From the NCBI GenBank assembly GCA_950054485.1, contig CATLPD010000001.1, positions 730,463 to 794,462 of the forward strand: a DNA stretch of 64,000 bases, given 5' to 3'. Numbering within the stretch: position 1 is the first letter of the stretch; the number at the start of each line of letters is the position of its first letter. A program made the position numbers and the translations under genes. The notes under the pieces are model-generated. The model searched no databases and was not told the DNA's origin. It saw only the letters and a program-made list of their open reading frames with translations. Shown in pieces: positions 15,954 to 24,443 of the stretch. This stretch comes from an uncultured Alphaproteobacteria bacterium (GTDB lineage Bacteria; Pseudomonadota; Alphaproteobacteria; Micavibrionales; CSBR16-224).

Positions 15954-16865
15954 TTATATTTTATCGCCTTTGTAAAAGTATCCTTTATTAAAAGAGCCAG
16001 CTTTTTCACGCTTTTTATACATGAGGTCAAAAAACTCTGATTCTGATTTACCTTTGAGGCGTGCAATACTTACTATTACCTCTGTCATGTCTGCGAGTTC
16101 TTCTAAATCATATTCATCCAAAAACTCACGATATTCTTCTGACAGCTTCTCGTACAGGGCATTTAGGTGCTGTTTAGGAGATAATTCAGAAATGTCAGGG
16201 TCTCTGCCTTCTTTACGAATAATATCTGGTATCTTATCTCGAACTAACTTATTTGATTTTTTAAAGTCTGTGTTATCTCCCGCTCTTTTGCCGCGATTGC
16301 AAGAGGCACATAAAACTTGAAGATTTTCTTTTGAGTGGACATCAATCCATATTTCGTCTTTGCGGACTTTACCTTTCTGGGCAAGCGATTGGGGAACAAT
16401 GTGATCAATCTCTAAGGGTGACAAGCTAGATGTAATGCCACATAATTGGCAACGCCCACCAGATTCCTTTAATAAGATATAGCGAATTGATGAATCTACG
16501 CTCGGGTCACCCTCTCGGTTTTGTTTTTCAATCCATTCACTCATAGCAGCCTCGCAAGCTTCTATGACACTTTCGCGATATTGTTTTGATACAGAGTAGT
16601 TTTTCAGTCGAAACGATTTTAATGTCTTATCGTATTCTATAACGCCATGTTTAAGTAGCGTCTGTTTAGGATACCTTTTAACAATGTTTTCGTAATACTC
16701 AACGGTTGAGAGATCATGTTTAGCAAACGCTTTGGCTAAATCTCTTATTGTGCACTCCCCGCCATGCTCAATTAACTCACGTATAATTAAGGGCTGATAA
16801 ATTGCGCTCATCGACATTCGATTATTCACAAACTCTAATAAGTCAGTTTCATTATTTTTCGTCAT
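15954..16865 (-). CDS. HNH endonuclease fused to NTP-pyrophosphohydrolase-like domain
   Basis: The 303-residue product has three parts. Residues 1-90 look like a winged-helix or replication-restart-type DNA-binding region. Residues 120-195 form an HNH nuclease with C139/C142, the IDH motif at 153-155, N181 and C186/C189 as zinc knuckle. Residues 205-303 match the all-alpha NTP pyrophosphohydrolase (MazG/COG4997-like) domain beginning NKLVRDKIPDII, with EEYREF and EELADMTEV as likely metal-binding acids. HNH enzymes cut DNA; MazG-like enzymes hydrolyse nucleoside triphosphates. Joining both in one chain inside an island cargo region suggests an antiphage effector. It stands alone on the minus strand. 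Confidence 0.8.
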   Translation of the reverse strand: MTKNNETDLLEFVNNRMSMSAIYQPLIIRELIEHGGECTIRDLAKAFAKHDLSTVEYYENIVKRYPKQTLLKHGVIEYDKTLKSFRLKNYSVSKQYRESVIEACEAAMSEWIEKQNREGDPSVDSSIRYILLKESGGRCQLCGITSSLSPLEIDHIVPQSLAQKGKVRKDEIWIDVHSKENLQVLCASCNRGKRAGDNTDFKKSNKLVRDKIPDIIRKEGRDPDISELSPKQHLNALYEKLSEEYREFLDEYDLEELADMTEVIVSIARLKGKSESEFFDLMYKKREKAGSFNKGYFYKGDKI

Positions 16866-16905
16866 TCGATTTTCTATAAGGTTTGATTAATCCAATCTTA
16901 ATTGC

Positions 16906-17571
16906 CTAAATTTTTGGGTCGGGCGTTTCAATTAAATCTACCGTTTGAATTAAGCCTTTGGTGTGTAAGTCCGTGATCGCACTTTTGCCAGAGCTTATAA
17001 GCAGATCAACATAGCTATGAAAGCTTTCACCACTTGAAGTTCCATCGGCCTGCCACACAGTATTTCCATTGCTCAAGTCAATAAGAAGGGATTTTGTAGC
17101 CATTATAGGCTCACTTGTTGTGTACCCACCTGTTGTGTAGCCCGGGCTTGTGTATGTGTTTACAGTTGCAAAATTACCGTAACCTGAAATATAGCTAGTC
17201 GTTGTTCCTGCGTGGTAAGTTGGAGGTACAAAGCTTTCTATTTCAGATTTTTCTCCGACCATAGTAATAAACAAGCTATCTGCGCCTGTATCTTTAATTA
17301 TTTTAGCGGCCTCTTTTTCACTGTAATCTCTAGTTGGAGGAATTAAATCTGTATATTTAATAGCGTCCACGCCTAATGAGCTAAATTTCTCCACCAAAGC
17401 GGTTTCGGCTGACAGTACTTCTTTTAAAGTAGCCCCATCAATTTTCACCACAGTTTTGGTAATTTGGTATCCGCCATCGCTGTAGTCAGGATCAACGAAA
17501 CTTGTCGTGTCAGACATTACGCATGCTGTTAGCAATAAAACCGATACTAAACAATATGAAATAATTCTCAT
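16906..17571 (-). CDS. Lipoprotein, unknown function
   Basis: The 221-residue product starts with a short basic, hydrophobic signal ending in the lipobox LTAC, so Cys17 is the likely lipidated residue. The mature part has a mixed alpha/beta N-terminal half resembling DUF4136-type lipoproteins. A Gly/Thr/Tyr-rich segment (about 118-155) follows, then a beta-rich end containing VWQADGTSSGES. Its cargo role could be immunity, surface exclusion or envelope modification; the sequence does not decide. A 163-bp gap with no gene separates it from the next gene upstream. Confidence 0.7.
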   Translation of the reverse strand: MRIISYCLVSVLLLTACVMSDTTSFVDPDYSDGGYQITKTVVKIDGATLKEVLSAETALVEKFSSLGVDAIKYTDLIPPTRDYSEKEAAKIIKDTGADSLFITMVGEKSEIESFVPPTYHAGTTTSYISGYGNFATVNTYTSPGYTTGGYTTSEPIMATKSLLIDLSNGNTVWQADGTSSGESFHSYVDLLISSGKSAITDLHTKGLIQTVDLIETPDPKI

Positions 17572-17734
17572 TATATCTCCTTTGAAAGCAATTATGTCTT
17601 CTAATTAATGGTGGCAATGTACGAGTTTATAGTTTTCTTTTTTATAAACCCTAGGCCTGTAGGCTTAAAATTATCCTATACATTTTGTATTTGAAGAGCA
17701 ATTTAGTAATTCAGCATATCTGGCAACCCATGCT

Positions 17735-18772
17735 TTAGGATTTATGGTTTGGTATCCAGATATAATCACCATAAGTGGCGGTGACCTGTTTCTCATTTAA
17801 GCTATCAATAGCTCTTGAAACAGCCTTTCGCACGCTGGATATGTTTTCGGATGCAGAGATATTGTTTTTCTCTAAAGCTTCTCTAAAGTCGCTCACCATC
17901 ACACAATTTTGTTTGGGCATTCCATTTTTTGGCGAATAAGGCTTGGATTTTTCAATTATCAAGTCGTACAAAATATCAAGTGCCCGTTTTGTCTGTCCAT
18001 TAAGACGGGTTTTCTTTCCTGTTAGCGTGTCTCGGCCTTTTACAAGAGCGCAAGACGATATTTTGTCGCCATCTGCATCAGTGCCCAAATCAATAACTTT
18101 AAGGTTAAAAGTCATGGAAATATCTTTTTTGCCATCGCGCTGTTTACGGGTTTTAATGGTGAGGTCGCCTGATTTGTTTTGAACTTCGATCTCAGTATCA
18201 ACCGCCGCTTTTAATGAGCTATGGCCTCTCGCACCTTTGCCACTATCCTTGCCACTATGGTGAACAATCAACACGTGAGCTTTCGTATTCTCTCGTATTT
18301 TGTCACAGTTTCGGACAAAAGAACCCATGTCACGAGAAGAATTTTCATCTCCCCCAGACATCGCTCGATTTAGGGTGTCTACAATGATAAGTGAAAAAGC
18401 CCCAAGTTTTTGAACGGCATCTATCAGCCGATCTGTATCGGTGCTGTCTTCGCCACATAAATCAATTCCTGAGGGCAAAATATAAAGCTCTCCCTTTGAT
18501 TTGAGTTGGTGATGTATCTCAAAGGCTCTTAGCCTCTCCCCAATGCCCAAACCGCCTTCGGTAGCAATATATAAAACAGAGCCTTGTTTCGATTTCAGTC
18601 CTTGCCAATCCATCCCTGTGGCAATATGTGCGGCAATATCTAATACAAAGAATGTTTTACCGCTATTGCTCTGGCCATAAACTACGCTAAGGGCGTTTTT
18701 ATCTAGGAGTGATTTTACTAGATATTCTTTTTTTGGTAGCTTGTGAAGGTCTTTCCAGTGTGTGATTTTCAT
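17735..18772 (-). CDS. RepA-like AAA ATPase (AAA_25), island replication or mobilisation
   Basis: The 345-residue product has Walker A (GQSNSGKTF, about residues 34-42), Walker B (LIIVDTLNRA) and a downstream VLIVHHSGK motif. This order matches RecA-fold hexameric helicases of the RepA/AAA_25 family found on plasmids and satellite elements. A C-terminal helical region (about 255-345) may be a winged-helix. It probably acts in element DNA unwinding or replication. It lies 16 bp after a small gene and in the same strand run as AlpA and the integrase, the usual order for P4-like islands. Confidence 0.85.
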   Translation of the reverse strand: MKITHWKDLHKLPKKEYLVKSLLDKNALSVVYGQSNSGKTFFVLDIAAHIATGMDWQGLKSKQGSVLYIATEGGLGIGERLRAFEIHHQLKSKGELYILPSGIDLCGEDSTDTDRLIDAVQKLGAFSLIIVDTLNRAMSGGDENSSRDMGSFVRNCDKIRENTKAHVLIVHHSGKDSGKGARGHSSLKAAVDTEIEVQNKSGDLTIKTRKQRDGKKDISMTFNLKVIDLGTDADGDKISSCALVKGRDTLTGKKTRLNGQTKRALDILYDLIIEKSKPYSPKNGMPKQNCVMVSDFREALEKNNISASENISSVRKAVSRAIDSLNEKQVTATYGDYIWIPNHKS

Positions 18773-18787
18773 GCTGAGCGCCCCCCT

Positions 18788-19174
18788 TTACAAAATTGAA
18801 TGTTCATTGGAAGGGTAGACGACGGGGAGATCTCCTTCTTTTCTATATTTAATATCGAAGCCGATATTTAGATATGAAACTGCACAATAAACATGAAAGA
18901 AATGAATTCCTTCTTCTTGATCGTATGTTCTATTTGCCCACTTAATTACAGAATACATGTGAGCGAGTTCTTGACCATTTCTAAATTTGCCTTGGGGAGT
19001 GATTATTGACTTTAGGAATGTGATTGCCTGAAGGGTGTGGTGGTGCGATTTGCGACCTAGAAGGTAAGGCTCTTCGGTTATATCTCTTTTTTCTCCTCTG
19101 TAGCCCGACAGGGACAAGTGAGGCTCTTCTTCAAGTATTTTCAAAACAAGTTCTTTATATGCTTCGTATTCCAT
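18788..19174 (-). CDS. Small hypothetical protein downstream of alpA
   Basis: I start at ATG 19174 because GGAGG lies eight bases upstream and the gene then begins just after the alpA stop. The 128-residue product is soluble, helical and His-rich in the middle (GRKSHHHT). No family is recognised. It is encoded between AlpA and the RepA-like ATPase, with 15 bp to the latter, so it probably belongs to the early operon of the island. Confidence 0.65.
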   Translation of the reverse strand: MEYEAYKELVLKILEEEPHLSLSGYRGEKRDITEEPYLLGRKSHHHTLQAITFLKSIITPQGKFRNGQELAHMYSVIKWANRTYDQEEGIHFFHVYCAVSYLNIGFDIKYRKEGDLPVVYPSNEHSIL

Positions 19175-19175
19175 T

Positions 19176-19373
19176 TTATACCTCCACACCGTTGATTTTG
19201 TGTTCAATCCATAAATCAATATCAGCTTCAAGCCAGCCCACAGCTTTTTCACCTAAAGAAATTTGTTTTGGAAAAGTATTTTTCTGGATGAAAGAATAAA
19301 TTGATGATCTAGAGAGCCCTGTTCTTTCTATTACTTCGGGAAGCCTTAATATTCTTCTGTTTTGTTTTTGCAT
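19176..19373 (-). CDS. alpA: AlpA-family transcriptional regulator
   Basis: The 65-residue product fits the AlpA/phage-transcriptional-regulator family: LRLPEVIERTGLSRSSIYS is the MerR-like helix-turn-helix, followed by FPKQISLGEKAVGWLEADIDLWI, the usual wing and tail. AlpA proteins activate excision and integrase expression in P4-like satellite elements. It precedes the small gene and RepA-like ATPase by one or two bases and follows the integrase region, as in related islands. Confidence 0.92.
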   Translation of the reverse strand: MQKQNRRILRLPEVIERTGLSRSSIYSFIQKNTFPKQISLGEKAVGWLEADIDLWIEHKINGVEV

Positions 19374-19461
19374 TTTTAGCCTTTCTTGGTTCTGTTAATA
19401 ACTCAACATATCCAAGCGGCTATCCCAGTAATATAAGTCCAGTAATAATTGGGAAAAAAAA

Positions 19462-20106
19462 CTATAAAATTGGTTTCTCTCTATAAAAACTGTTTATAAG
19501 GCTCTTAATTTCTAACTTCTTCTGGGGTGATGCAAGGCTGTAATCTATGGAAAGTAGCCTCATTTTAGCCTTTGAATAACGATTTTGAAGTTTTTTTAGC
19601 GTGTCTAAGGAGTCTCGCATTTCGGGAAGGCCTTTCCAAGGATGGCTCTCAATTATCTTTGCCAATGCCGCTTTATCGCTAATTTTAGTGTCTTGCTGCT
19701 TAATCTCATCTACATCAATAAATAATTTGGCGTATAATAACTCGTCCCACACAACTCTACGCCTTTTGGGGTTGTTGAATTTAACCTCAAATCCTCTAAT
19801 GAAATCACAGGCTATATCTAATGCGAAATTATGTAGGGACTTTGTAGAGGCGTATCCATAATAGTCTTGCAATATAAGAAGTTTTCTCAAGCGTTCTTTT
19901 TTAATATGAGTTGCTATTCTTTTTTCCCACTGATCACGCGCCTTCTTCATGTCGGCAAGAATTTTTATAAATATGGCGGCTCTATTGTTTTCAGAAGTCC
20001 CTAAAGCACTTTTAAAACAATTAAGAAAGGGAGTGGAATCAAACATGTCTATGCTAATTTCTTTGTATAATTCCTCTGGTAGCTTGCTATTTTTTCGCTT
20101 GCTCAT
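19462..20106 (-). CDS. Hypothetical protein overlapping the integrase 3' end
   Basis: The 214-residue product is basic and helical, with KKERLRKLLIL and NNPKRRRVVWDELL as conspicuous charged patches. No named domain is recognised. Its start overlaps the integrase coding end by 20 bp, so it is likely translated from the integrase transcript. An excision or DNA-binding role would fit but is only inference. Confidence 0.6.
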   Translation of the reverse strand: MSKRKNSKLPEELYKEISIDMFDSTPFLNCFKSALGTSENNRAAIFIKILADMKKARDQWEKRIATHIKKERLRKLLILQDYYGYASTKSLHNFALDIACDFIRGFEVKFNNPKRRRVVWDELLYAKLFIDVDEIKQQDTKISDKAALAKIIESHPWKGLPEMRDSLDTLKKLQNRYSKAKMRLLSIDYSLASPQKKLEIKSLINSFYREKPIL

Positions 20107-21274
20107 CTATATAATCTGCCCATTCTTGCATCATAACTCTACGTTCATCTAGAAATTTAGCTCTATCGTATGCGCGCGTAACCATGCTTTTAGCGGCGTG
20201 TGCCAGTTGTCGATCAATAACCTCGTGCCGGTAACCAAGTTTTTCTTTGATTGCGCTCATGGCTAAGGCTCTAAAACCGTGACCTGTCATGCGGTCTTTG
20301 AAGCCTAACCTATGCAAGCCCATTCTTATTGTATTATTGCTCATATGTTTGCGTGGCGAATGATGGCCTGGCAATATCCATTCCCACTGCCCATTCATCT
20401 CCTTTAAGTCGGTTAGAATTTCTACGGCTTGTCTTGATAGCGGCACGATGTGCTCTTTACGCATTTTCATGCGCTCAGCAGGGATAATCCATTCTGCTTC
20501 TTCTAGATTGAATTCTGACCATTTTGCTTCAATTAGCTCTTTTGTTCTTACAAAAGTTAGCATGAGAAGTTTCATGGCGTGGCGAGTCTCTAACCGAAGG
20601 CATGCTTCGTTACGTTCCATAGCTGACAAGAGTTCTGGTAATTCATCAATCGCAATGCAGGGATAATGCTTTCTAACTATTGGTTTTATGGCTTCTGATA
20701 GCTCTGAGGCAGGGTTGTACTCGCAATATCCGTGGGCGATGGCATATCTGAATATTTGCCCACAAGACTGGCGCATTCTATGCGCGGGCTCTATCGCGCC
20801 TCTTTTCTGTATGCGTTCTAGACAATTTAGAATTTGCGGGGGCTTAATATCTGTTATTGGAAGGTGACCAATTTGGGGGAAAATATCACGTTCTAGTCGG
20901 CCAAGTACGGTTTTTGCGTGTCGCGCTGTCCATTTGGACTTAATGTTTTCATGCCATTCGCGAGCAATAGCTTCAAAATTATTCTCAGCATTTTGCTCTG
21001 CTAGGCGTTTCTTTTCCTGTTTGTAAAGCGAGGGGTCGATATTTTGATCAAGAAGTCTTCTAGCGTCTGTGCAACGATCATCCGCTTCTTTGAGGGATAT
21101 CTCGGGATAAACACCTAGGGCAAGACGCTTTTCCTTGCCGTTTATACGGTATTTCATACGCCAATATTTGCTTCCGTTGGGTCTGACCTCAAGGTAAAGG
21201 CCGCGCCCAACCGCTAATTTATAAGGCTTCTTTCTAGGTTCAGCATTCTTACACTGCAGATTCGTGAGCTTCAT
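20087..21274 (-). CDS. P4-type tyrosine integrase
   Basis: The product (about 395 residues from ATG 21274) has the N-terminal arm-binding DUF4102-like domain (LYLEVRPNGSKYWRMKYR), a core-binding domain and the catalytic domain. The tetrad is visible: Arg in FVRTKELIEAKW, HGFRALAMS (HxxR), a later His in QLAHAAKS, and the nucleophilic Tyr in RAYDRAKF. It integrates and excises the island at the tRNA-Gly 3' end. GTG 21286 and ATG 21283 are alternative starts, but AAAGG lies closer to the expected spacing for 21274. A TGGGGGCA repeat overlaps the first codons, suggesting autoregulation. Confidence 0.95.
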   Translation of the reverse strand: MKLTNLQCKNAEPRKKPYKLAVGRGLYLEVRPNGSKYWRMKYRINGKEKRLALGVYPEISLKEADDRCTDARRLLDQNIDPSLYKQEKKRLAEQNAENNFEAIAREWHENIKSKWTARHAKTVLGRLERDIFPQIGHLPITDIKPPQILNCLERIQKRGAIEPAHRMRQSCGQIFRYAIAHGYCEYNPASELSEAIKPIVRKHYPCIAIDELPELLSAMERNEACLRLETRHAMKLLMLTFVRTKELIEAKWSEFNLEEAEWIIPAERMKMRKEHIVPLSRQAVEILTDLKEMNGQWEWILPGHHSPRKHMSNNTIRMGLHRLGFKDRMTGHGFRALAMSAIKEKLGYRHEVIDRQLAHAAKSMVTRAYDRAKFLDERRVMMQEWADYIDEQAKK

Positions 21275-21326
21275 TGGGGGCATCACCTTTGCGTTGTTGA
21301 AGTATATGCCCCCACCAGTGCCCCCA
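21275..21326. repeat. Candidate integrase arm sites, right end
   Basis: TGCCCCCA occurs at 21307-21314 and 21320-21327, and in inverse orientation (TGGGGGCA) at 21275-21282, overlapping the first codons of the integrase. The left end at 12091-12112 has the same unit. Occupancy of these sites could repress the integrase gene. Confidence 0.5.
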
Positions 21327-21434
21327 AATATTGTGGATTTGGCAACATCTCATTGGATGGCTACAGATTAATTATACGCTGAATCCCTTAATAAATAAAG
21401 AAAAACTGGACTGTTTAGGATTTTATTGGATGAG

Positions 21435-21460
21435 AAAATGGAGCGGGTGAAGGGATTCGA
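21435..21460. repeat. Right att-like repeat, inside tRNA-Gly 3' end
   Basis: This shares the 12-base identity with 12011-12022. It lies within the intact tRNA gene, as expected when an integrase uses a tRNA 3' end and restores the gene. Confidence 0.8.
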
Positions 21461-21513
21461 ACCCTCGACTTCAACCTTGGCAAGGTTGCGCTCTACCCCT
21501 GAGCTACACCCGC
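21439..21513 (-). tRNA. tRNA-Gly (GCC), island integration site
   Basis: The minus strand folds with acceptor GCGGGTG/CACCCGC, D-arm GCTC...GAGC, anticodon loop centred on GCC, T-arm GAGGG-TTCGAAT-CCCTT and an encoded CCA. The last part is duplicated at 12011-12035. The gene appears intact. Confidence 0.95.
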
Positions 21514-21652
21514 ATGTGGTGAAATGACGAATCGTCATTTGGGTAACGATGGTCAATATACAAAACGTATAAGAAAATGCAAGCCCCAATCCTGCTGGAA
21601 AAAAGAATTGGACTGTGGCAGACTGTGAAAACGTTTAAACAAAGGCGAAAAC

Positions 21653-22612
21653 ATGTCTATTCTATTTATTCTTGCAGGGTTTGTCATTCTGATGCTGGGT
21701 GGTGAAACGCTGGTCAACGGCGCGGTAGCCGTTGCAAAGCGCTTGAATATGCCGCCCTTGGTCATCGGGATTGTGCTGGTCGGTTTCGGCACGTCCGTGC
21801 CTGAACTGGTGACAAGTATTCAGGCCAGTTTGCAGGGATCACCCGGCATCGCAATTGGTAATGTGATTGGCAGCAATATTGCCAATGTTTTGCTGGTTGC
21901 AGGTGCAGGCGCCATTCTGGTGCCGATCGTGGCCGATTTAAAAGGCCTTAAGCGCGATGGTCTGGTTTTAATGTTGGCGACGGTTATGTTTTTTGCCGCG
22001 GCCTATGCGGGCGGCATAAGCTATGGCCTTGGCCTGTTATTCACAGTCTCTCTGGTTTGCTACGTCGCCTATCTGGTGATGTCCGAACGCCGCCGCAGCC
22101 GTGCGCATCAAAAAACAGTAGAAGTTGATGATGATGCCGTATCCTTTGAAAAACCACCCAAAAGCCTTGCAACAGCAATGATTTATACCATTGTTGGTAT
22201 CGGCTTGACGGTTCTGGGCGCTGATTTTCTGGTGCGCGGTGCAACCGAAATTGCACGCGATATGGGCATATCCGAAACCATTATCGGTTTGACGATTGTT
22301 GCGATCGGTACATCCCTGCCCGAGCTGGCGACAGCTGTTGTGGCGGGATTAAAAGGCGAGGCTGATGTCTCCGTTGGGAATATTATCGGCAGTAACATTT
22401 ATAATATTCTGGCGATTTTGGGTATTACGGCGATGATCAAGCCGTTGCCGGTTGACCCCAGTGTTCTGAGTTTTGATATCTGGGTCATGGCAGCATCATC
22501 GCTGATATTGGTCGCTTTACCATTTATGTTCAAAAAGCTGGGACGCGGCACAGGTATCATATTCCTGTGCGCTTATGCGGCCTATCTGTTTGCACTGTAC
22601 TTGATGATTTAA
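21653..22612 (+). CDS. Calcium/sodium antiporter, YrbG family
   Basis: The 319-residue membrane protein has two inverted alpha-repeats. The first contains GFGTSVPELVTS and GNVIGSNIANVL; the second contains AIGTSLPELATA and GNIIGSNIYNIL. These carry the acidic and asparagine residues that bind Ca and Na in the CaCA superfamily. About ten transmembrane helices are visible, with a charged cytoplasmic loop (RRRSRAHQK) in the middle. It probably exports Ca. It is the first gene after the island, 140 bp from the tRNA. Its stop overlaps the convergent gene by 4 bp. Confidence 0.92.
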   Translation: MSILFILAGFVILMLGGETLVNGAVAVAKRLNMPPLVIGIVLVGFGTSVPELVTSIQASLQGSPGIAIGNVIGSNIANVLLVAGAGAILVPIVADLKGLKRDGLVLMLATVMFFAAAYAGGISYGLGLLFTVSLVCYVAYLVMSERRRSRAHQKTVEVDDDAVSFEKPPKSLATAMIYTIVGIGLTVLGADFLVRGATEIARDMGISETIIGLTIVAIGTSLPELATAVVAGLKGEADVSVGNIIGSNIYNILAILGITAMIKPLPVDPSVLSFDIWVMAASSLILVALPFMFKKLGRGTGIIFLCAYAAYLFALYLMI

Positions 22613-23166
22613 ATGCGTTGAAGCGGCGCATCACTGCGCGGACGAAACGGCACAATGACACCGACAACATTGTCAGCAGCCTTAACTGTTTTTGCAATCA
22701 TGCGGCGGCGGGCTTCCTGTTTTTTACGGACCTTTTCCTCGGCAGATTCAAATTCGGAAATGGCGGTTTGATATCGCTGACCAATCATAATTTCATTAAT
22801 TTTAAGGGCGCGGGCATAGAACATGCCACAGCATAATTCGATCATGCCGGCATCTTCGGCATCATATTCGCAGCCATCAAAAGCCACTTTTGAAATGCGG
22901 AAAAGCTGGCTGTCGCCGATGCGACGGGCATGTAAGACCACGGTCTCATCGCAGGCCTCGCCGATTTCACCCTCGAATTCATCGGTGTTTTTGAAATGAT
23001 GGTTTAATTCAACAATCAGGTTACGCCCGTCATTGGCAAATCGTGCATGGGCACAGCCGCTGATTTCAGGCTCTGTTGCATCAATATAGTACCAACGCAG
23101 CTCTTTCTTTTCTTTAAGCTCGTTCAGACCCAGTTTGAATAAAAGATCGTTGATATCGTAATCCAT
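22609..23166 (-). CDS. Hypothetical soluble protein (185 aa)
   Basis: I chose ATG 23166 because GGGGGA lies seven bases upstream; an earlier frame start at 23229 has no such site. The product has a beta-rich middle (about 20-120) and a basic coiled-coil-like tail. The regular spacing of acidic patches and the lack of signal peptide suggest a cytoplasmic protein. I recognise no family. It lies convergent to the exchanger gene and divergent from hemB. Confidence 0.6.
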   Translation of the reverse strand: MDYDINDLLFKLGLNELKEKKELRWYYIDATEPEISGCAHARFANDGRNLIVELNHHFKNTDEFEGEIGEACDETVVLHARRIGDSQLFRISKVAFDGCEYDAEDAGMIELCCGMFYARALKINEIMIGQRYQTAISEFESAEEKVRKKQEARRRMIAKTVKAADNVVGVIVPFRPRSDAPLQRI

Positions 23167-23343
23167 TTTTTCCCCCGCCCTGTTCGGGCATCTTAATTTA
23201 TTGTATTTACGGCTCCCCAACCGTTGCAATATATAGGATATGGCATATTGATTACAAAAAAGTTAACAAAATCGGAGGCTTTCAATTTGAATTTTCAGCA
23301 AAATCGCTTTAAGAATCTTAGAAAAATATAAATAAGGAAGAAT

Positions 23344-24312
23344 ATGATACGTCACAGACGCATGCGCCAACATAAATGGGTGCGGGATCTTGCCGCCGAA
23401 ACAGTTTTAACCCCCAAAGACCTGATCTGGCCGGTTTTTGTTGTGGAGGGTGAAAACCAGTGTCAGCCCGTGGCATCGTTGCCAGGGGTGGATAGATATT
23501 CAATTGATATTCTGGTTTCTGAAGTCAAAAAAGCCCGTGACCTTGGTATTCCCGCTGTTGCGCTTTTCCCGGTAACGCCGGATGATAAAAAGACAGAAGA
23601 CGGGCGCGCAGCGCTGGACGAAAATAACTTGATATGCAGGGCCCTATCCGAAATTAAAGATAAAGTTGCGGATATAGGACTTATCGCCGATGTGGCGCTG
23701 GATCCTTATACTTCGCACGGGCATGATGGTGTGGTTTCTGATGACGGATATGTATTGAACGACGAAACCGTCGATATTCTCTGCAGGCAGGCTGTGCTTC
23801 AGGCGCGTGCGGGGGCCGATATTGTTGCCCCGTCCGATATGATGGATGGACGTATTGCAGCAATTCGCAAAGCCCTGGATGAAAACGGGTTGATTAATAA
23901 GATGATCCTGTCTTATGCCGTTAAATATGCATCGGCATTTTATGGGCCCTTTCGCGATGCGGTCACATCTGCAGGCAATCTTAAGGGGGATAAAAAAACA
24001 TACCAGATGAATCCTGCCAATCGTAAAATGGCCTTACGTGAAGCCCGCGCCGACGTAGGCGAGGGGGCGGATATGCTGATGGTTAAACCGGGGCTGCCCT
24101 ATCTGGATATTATTCGTGATATTTCGCAATCCTGTGATTTGCCGGTTTTCGGATATCATGTCAGTGGGGAATACGCCATGTTAAAAGCCGCCGCCCAAAA
24201 CGGTTGGTTGAATTACGACGATTGTCTGCATGAAAAGCTGATCGGTTTCAAAAGGGCCGGATGCACTGGAATTTTAACCTATGCCGCGCGTGAAATGGCC
24301 GCAAAGCTTTAG
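23344..24312 (+). CDS. hemB: Delta-aminolevulinic acid dehydratase (porphobilinogen synthase)
   Basis: HemB condenses two 5-aminolevulinate molecules to porphobilinogen in tetrapyrrole synthesis. The 322-residue product is complete. The two Schiff-base lysines are Lys194 (SYAVKYASAFYGPF) and Lys248 (MVKPGLPYLD). The metal loop reads DVALDPYTSHGHDG, lacking the cysteines of zinc enzymes, so this is the Mg-dependent type usual in alphaproteobacteria. A GGAAG ribosome-binding site precedes the ATG. The neighbours are unrelated to haem synthesis. Confidence 0.95.
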   Translation: MIRHRRMRQHKWVRDLAAETVLTPKDLIWPVFVVEGENQCQPVASLPGVDRYSIDILVSEVKKARDLGIPAVALFPVTPDDKKTEDGRAALDENNLICRALSEIKDKVADIGLIADVALDPYTSHGHDGVVSDDGYVLNDETVDILCRQAVLQARAGADIVAPSDMMDGRIAAIRKALDENGLINKMILSYAVKYASAFYGPFRDAVTSAGNLKGDKKTYQMNPANRKMALREARADVGEGADMLMVKPGLPYLDIIRDISQSCDLPVFGYHVSGEYAMLKAAAQNGWLNYDDCLHEKLIGFKRAGCTGILTYAAREMAAKL

Positions 24313-24391
24313 ACTTTTAGAACCGGATCGATTACGGTTTACTTTTTTTCGTTAAAAATGTAAAAAAATGTATAAAAACGACCAAACACAA

Positions 24392-24420
24392 TTGACATAA
24401 TTTAAAGTCTGTAGTATTTA
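24392..24420 (+). promoter_or_regulatory. Candidate sigma-70 promoter for the gene at 24444
   Basis: TTGACA at 24392-24397 and TATTTA at 24415-24420 are separated by 17 bases; TATAAT follows immediately at 24421. Either -10 would start transcription just before the coding region. Confidence 0.4.
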
Positions 24421-24443
24421 TATAATAATTACAGGGTCAAAAC

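Larger units (their letters stand above)
12011..21446. mobile_element. Integrative island in tRNA-Gly(GCC), about 9.4 kb
   Basis: The right end is the 3' part of tRNA-Gly. The left end carries an imperfect copy of the same sequence: 12 identical bases AAAATGGAGCGG at 12011-12022 and 21435-21446, then TGAAGG and TCGAA with small gaps. A P4-type tyrosine integrase sits next to the tRNA and reads away from it. Repeats containing TGCCCCC lie just inside both ends. The interior is more AT-rich than its surroundings and carries accessory genes: two HEPN-like proteins, a DUF1828-like pair, a small protein, a structured RNA, a membrane protein, an HNH/MazG-like fusion, a lipoprotein, a RepA-like ATPase, AlpA and an integrase-overlapping gene. 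No conjugation or virion genes are visible, so it looks like a satellite-type or mobilisable element. Confidence 0.88.

Noticed and set aside
21368..21589. 73-codon minus-strand frame over tRNA-Gly
   Set aside because: It reads through the tRNA and is a typical false gene.
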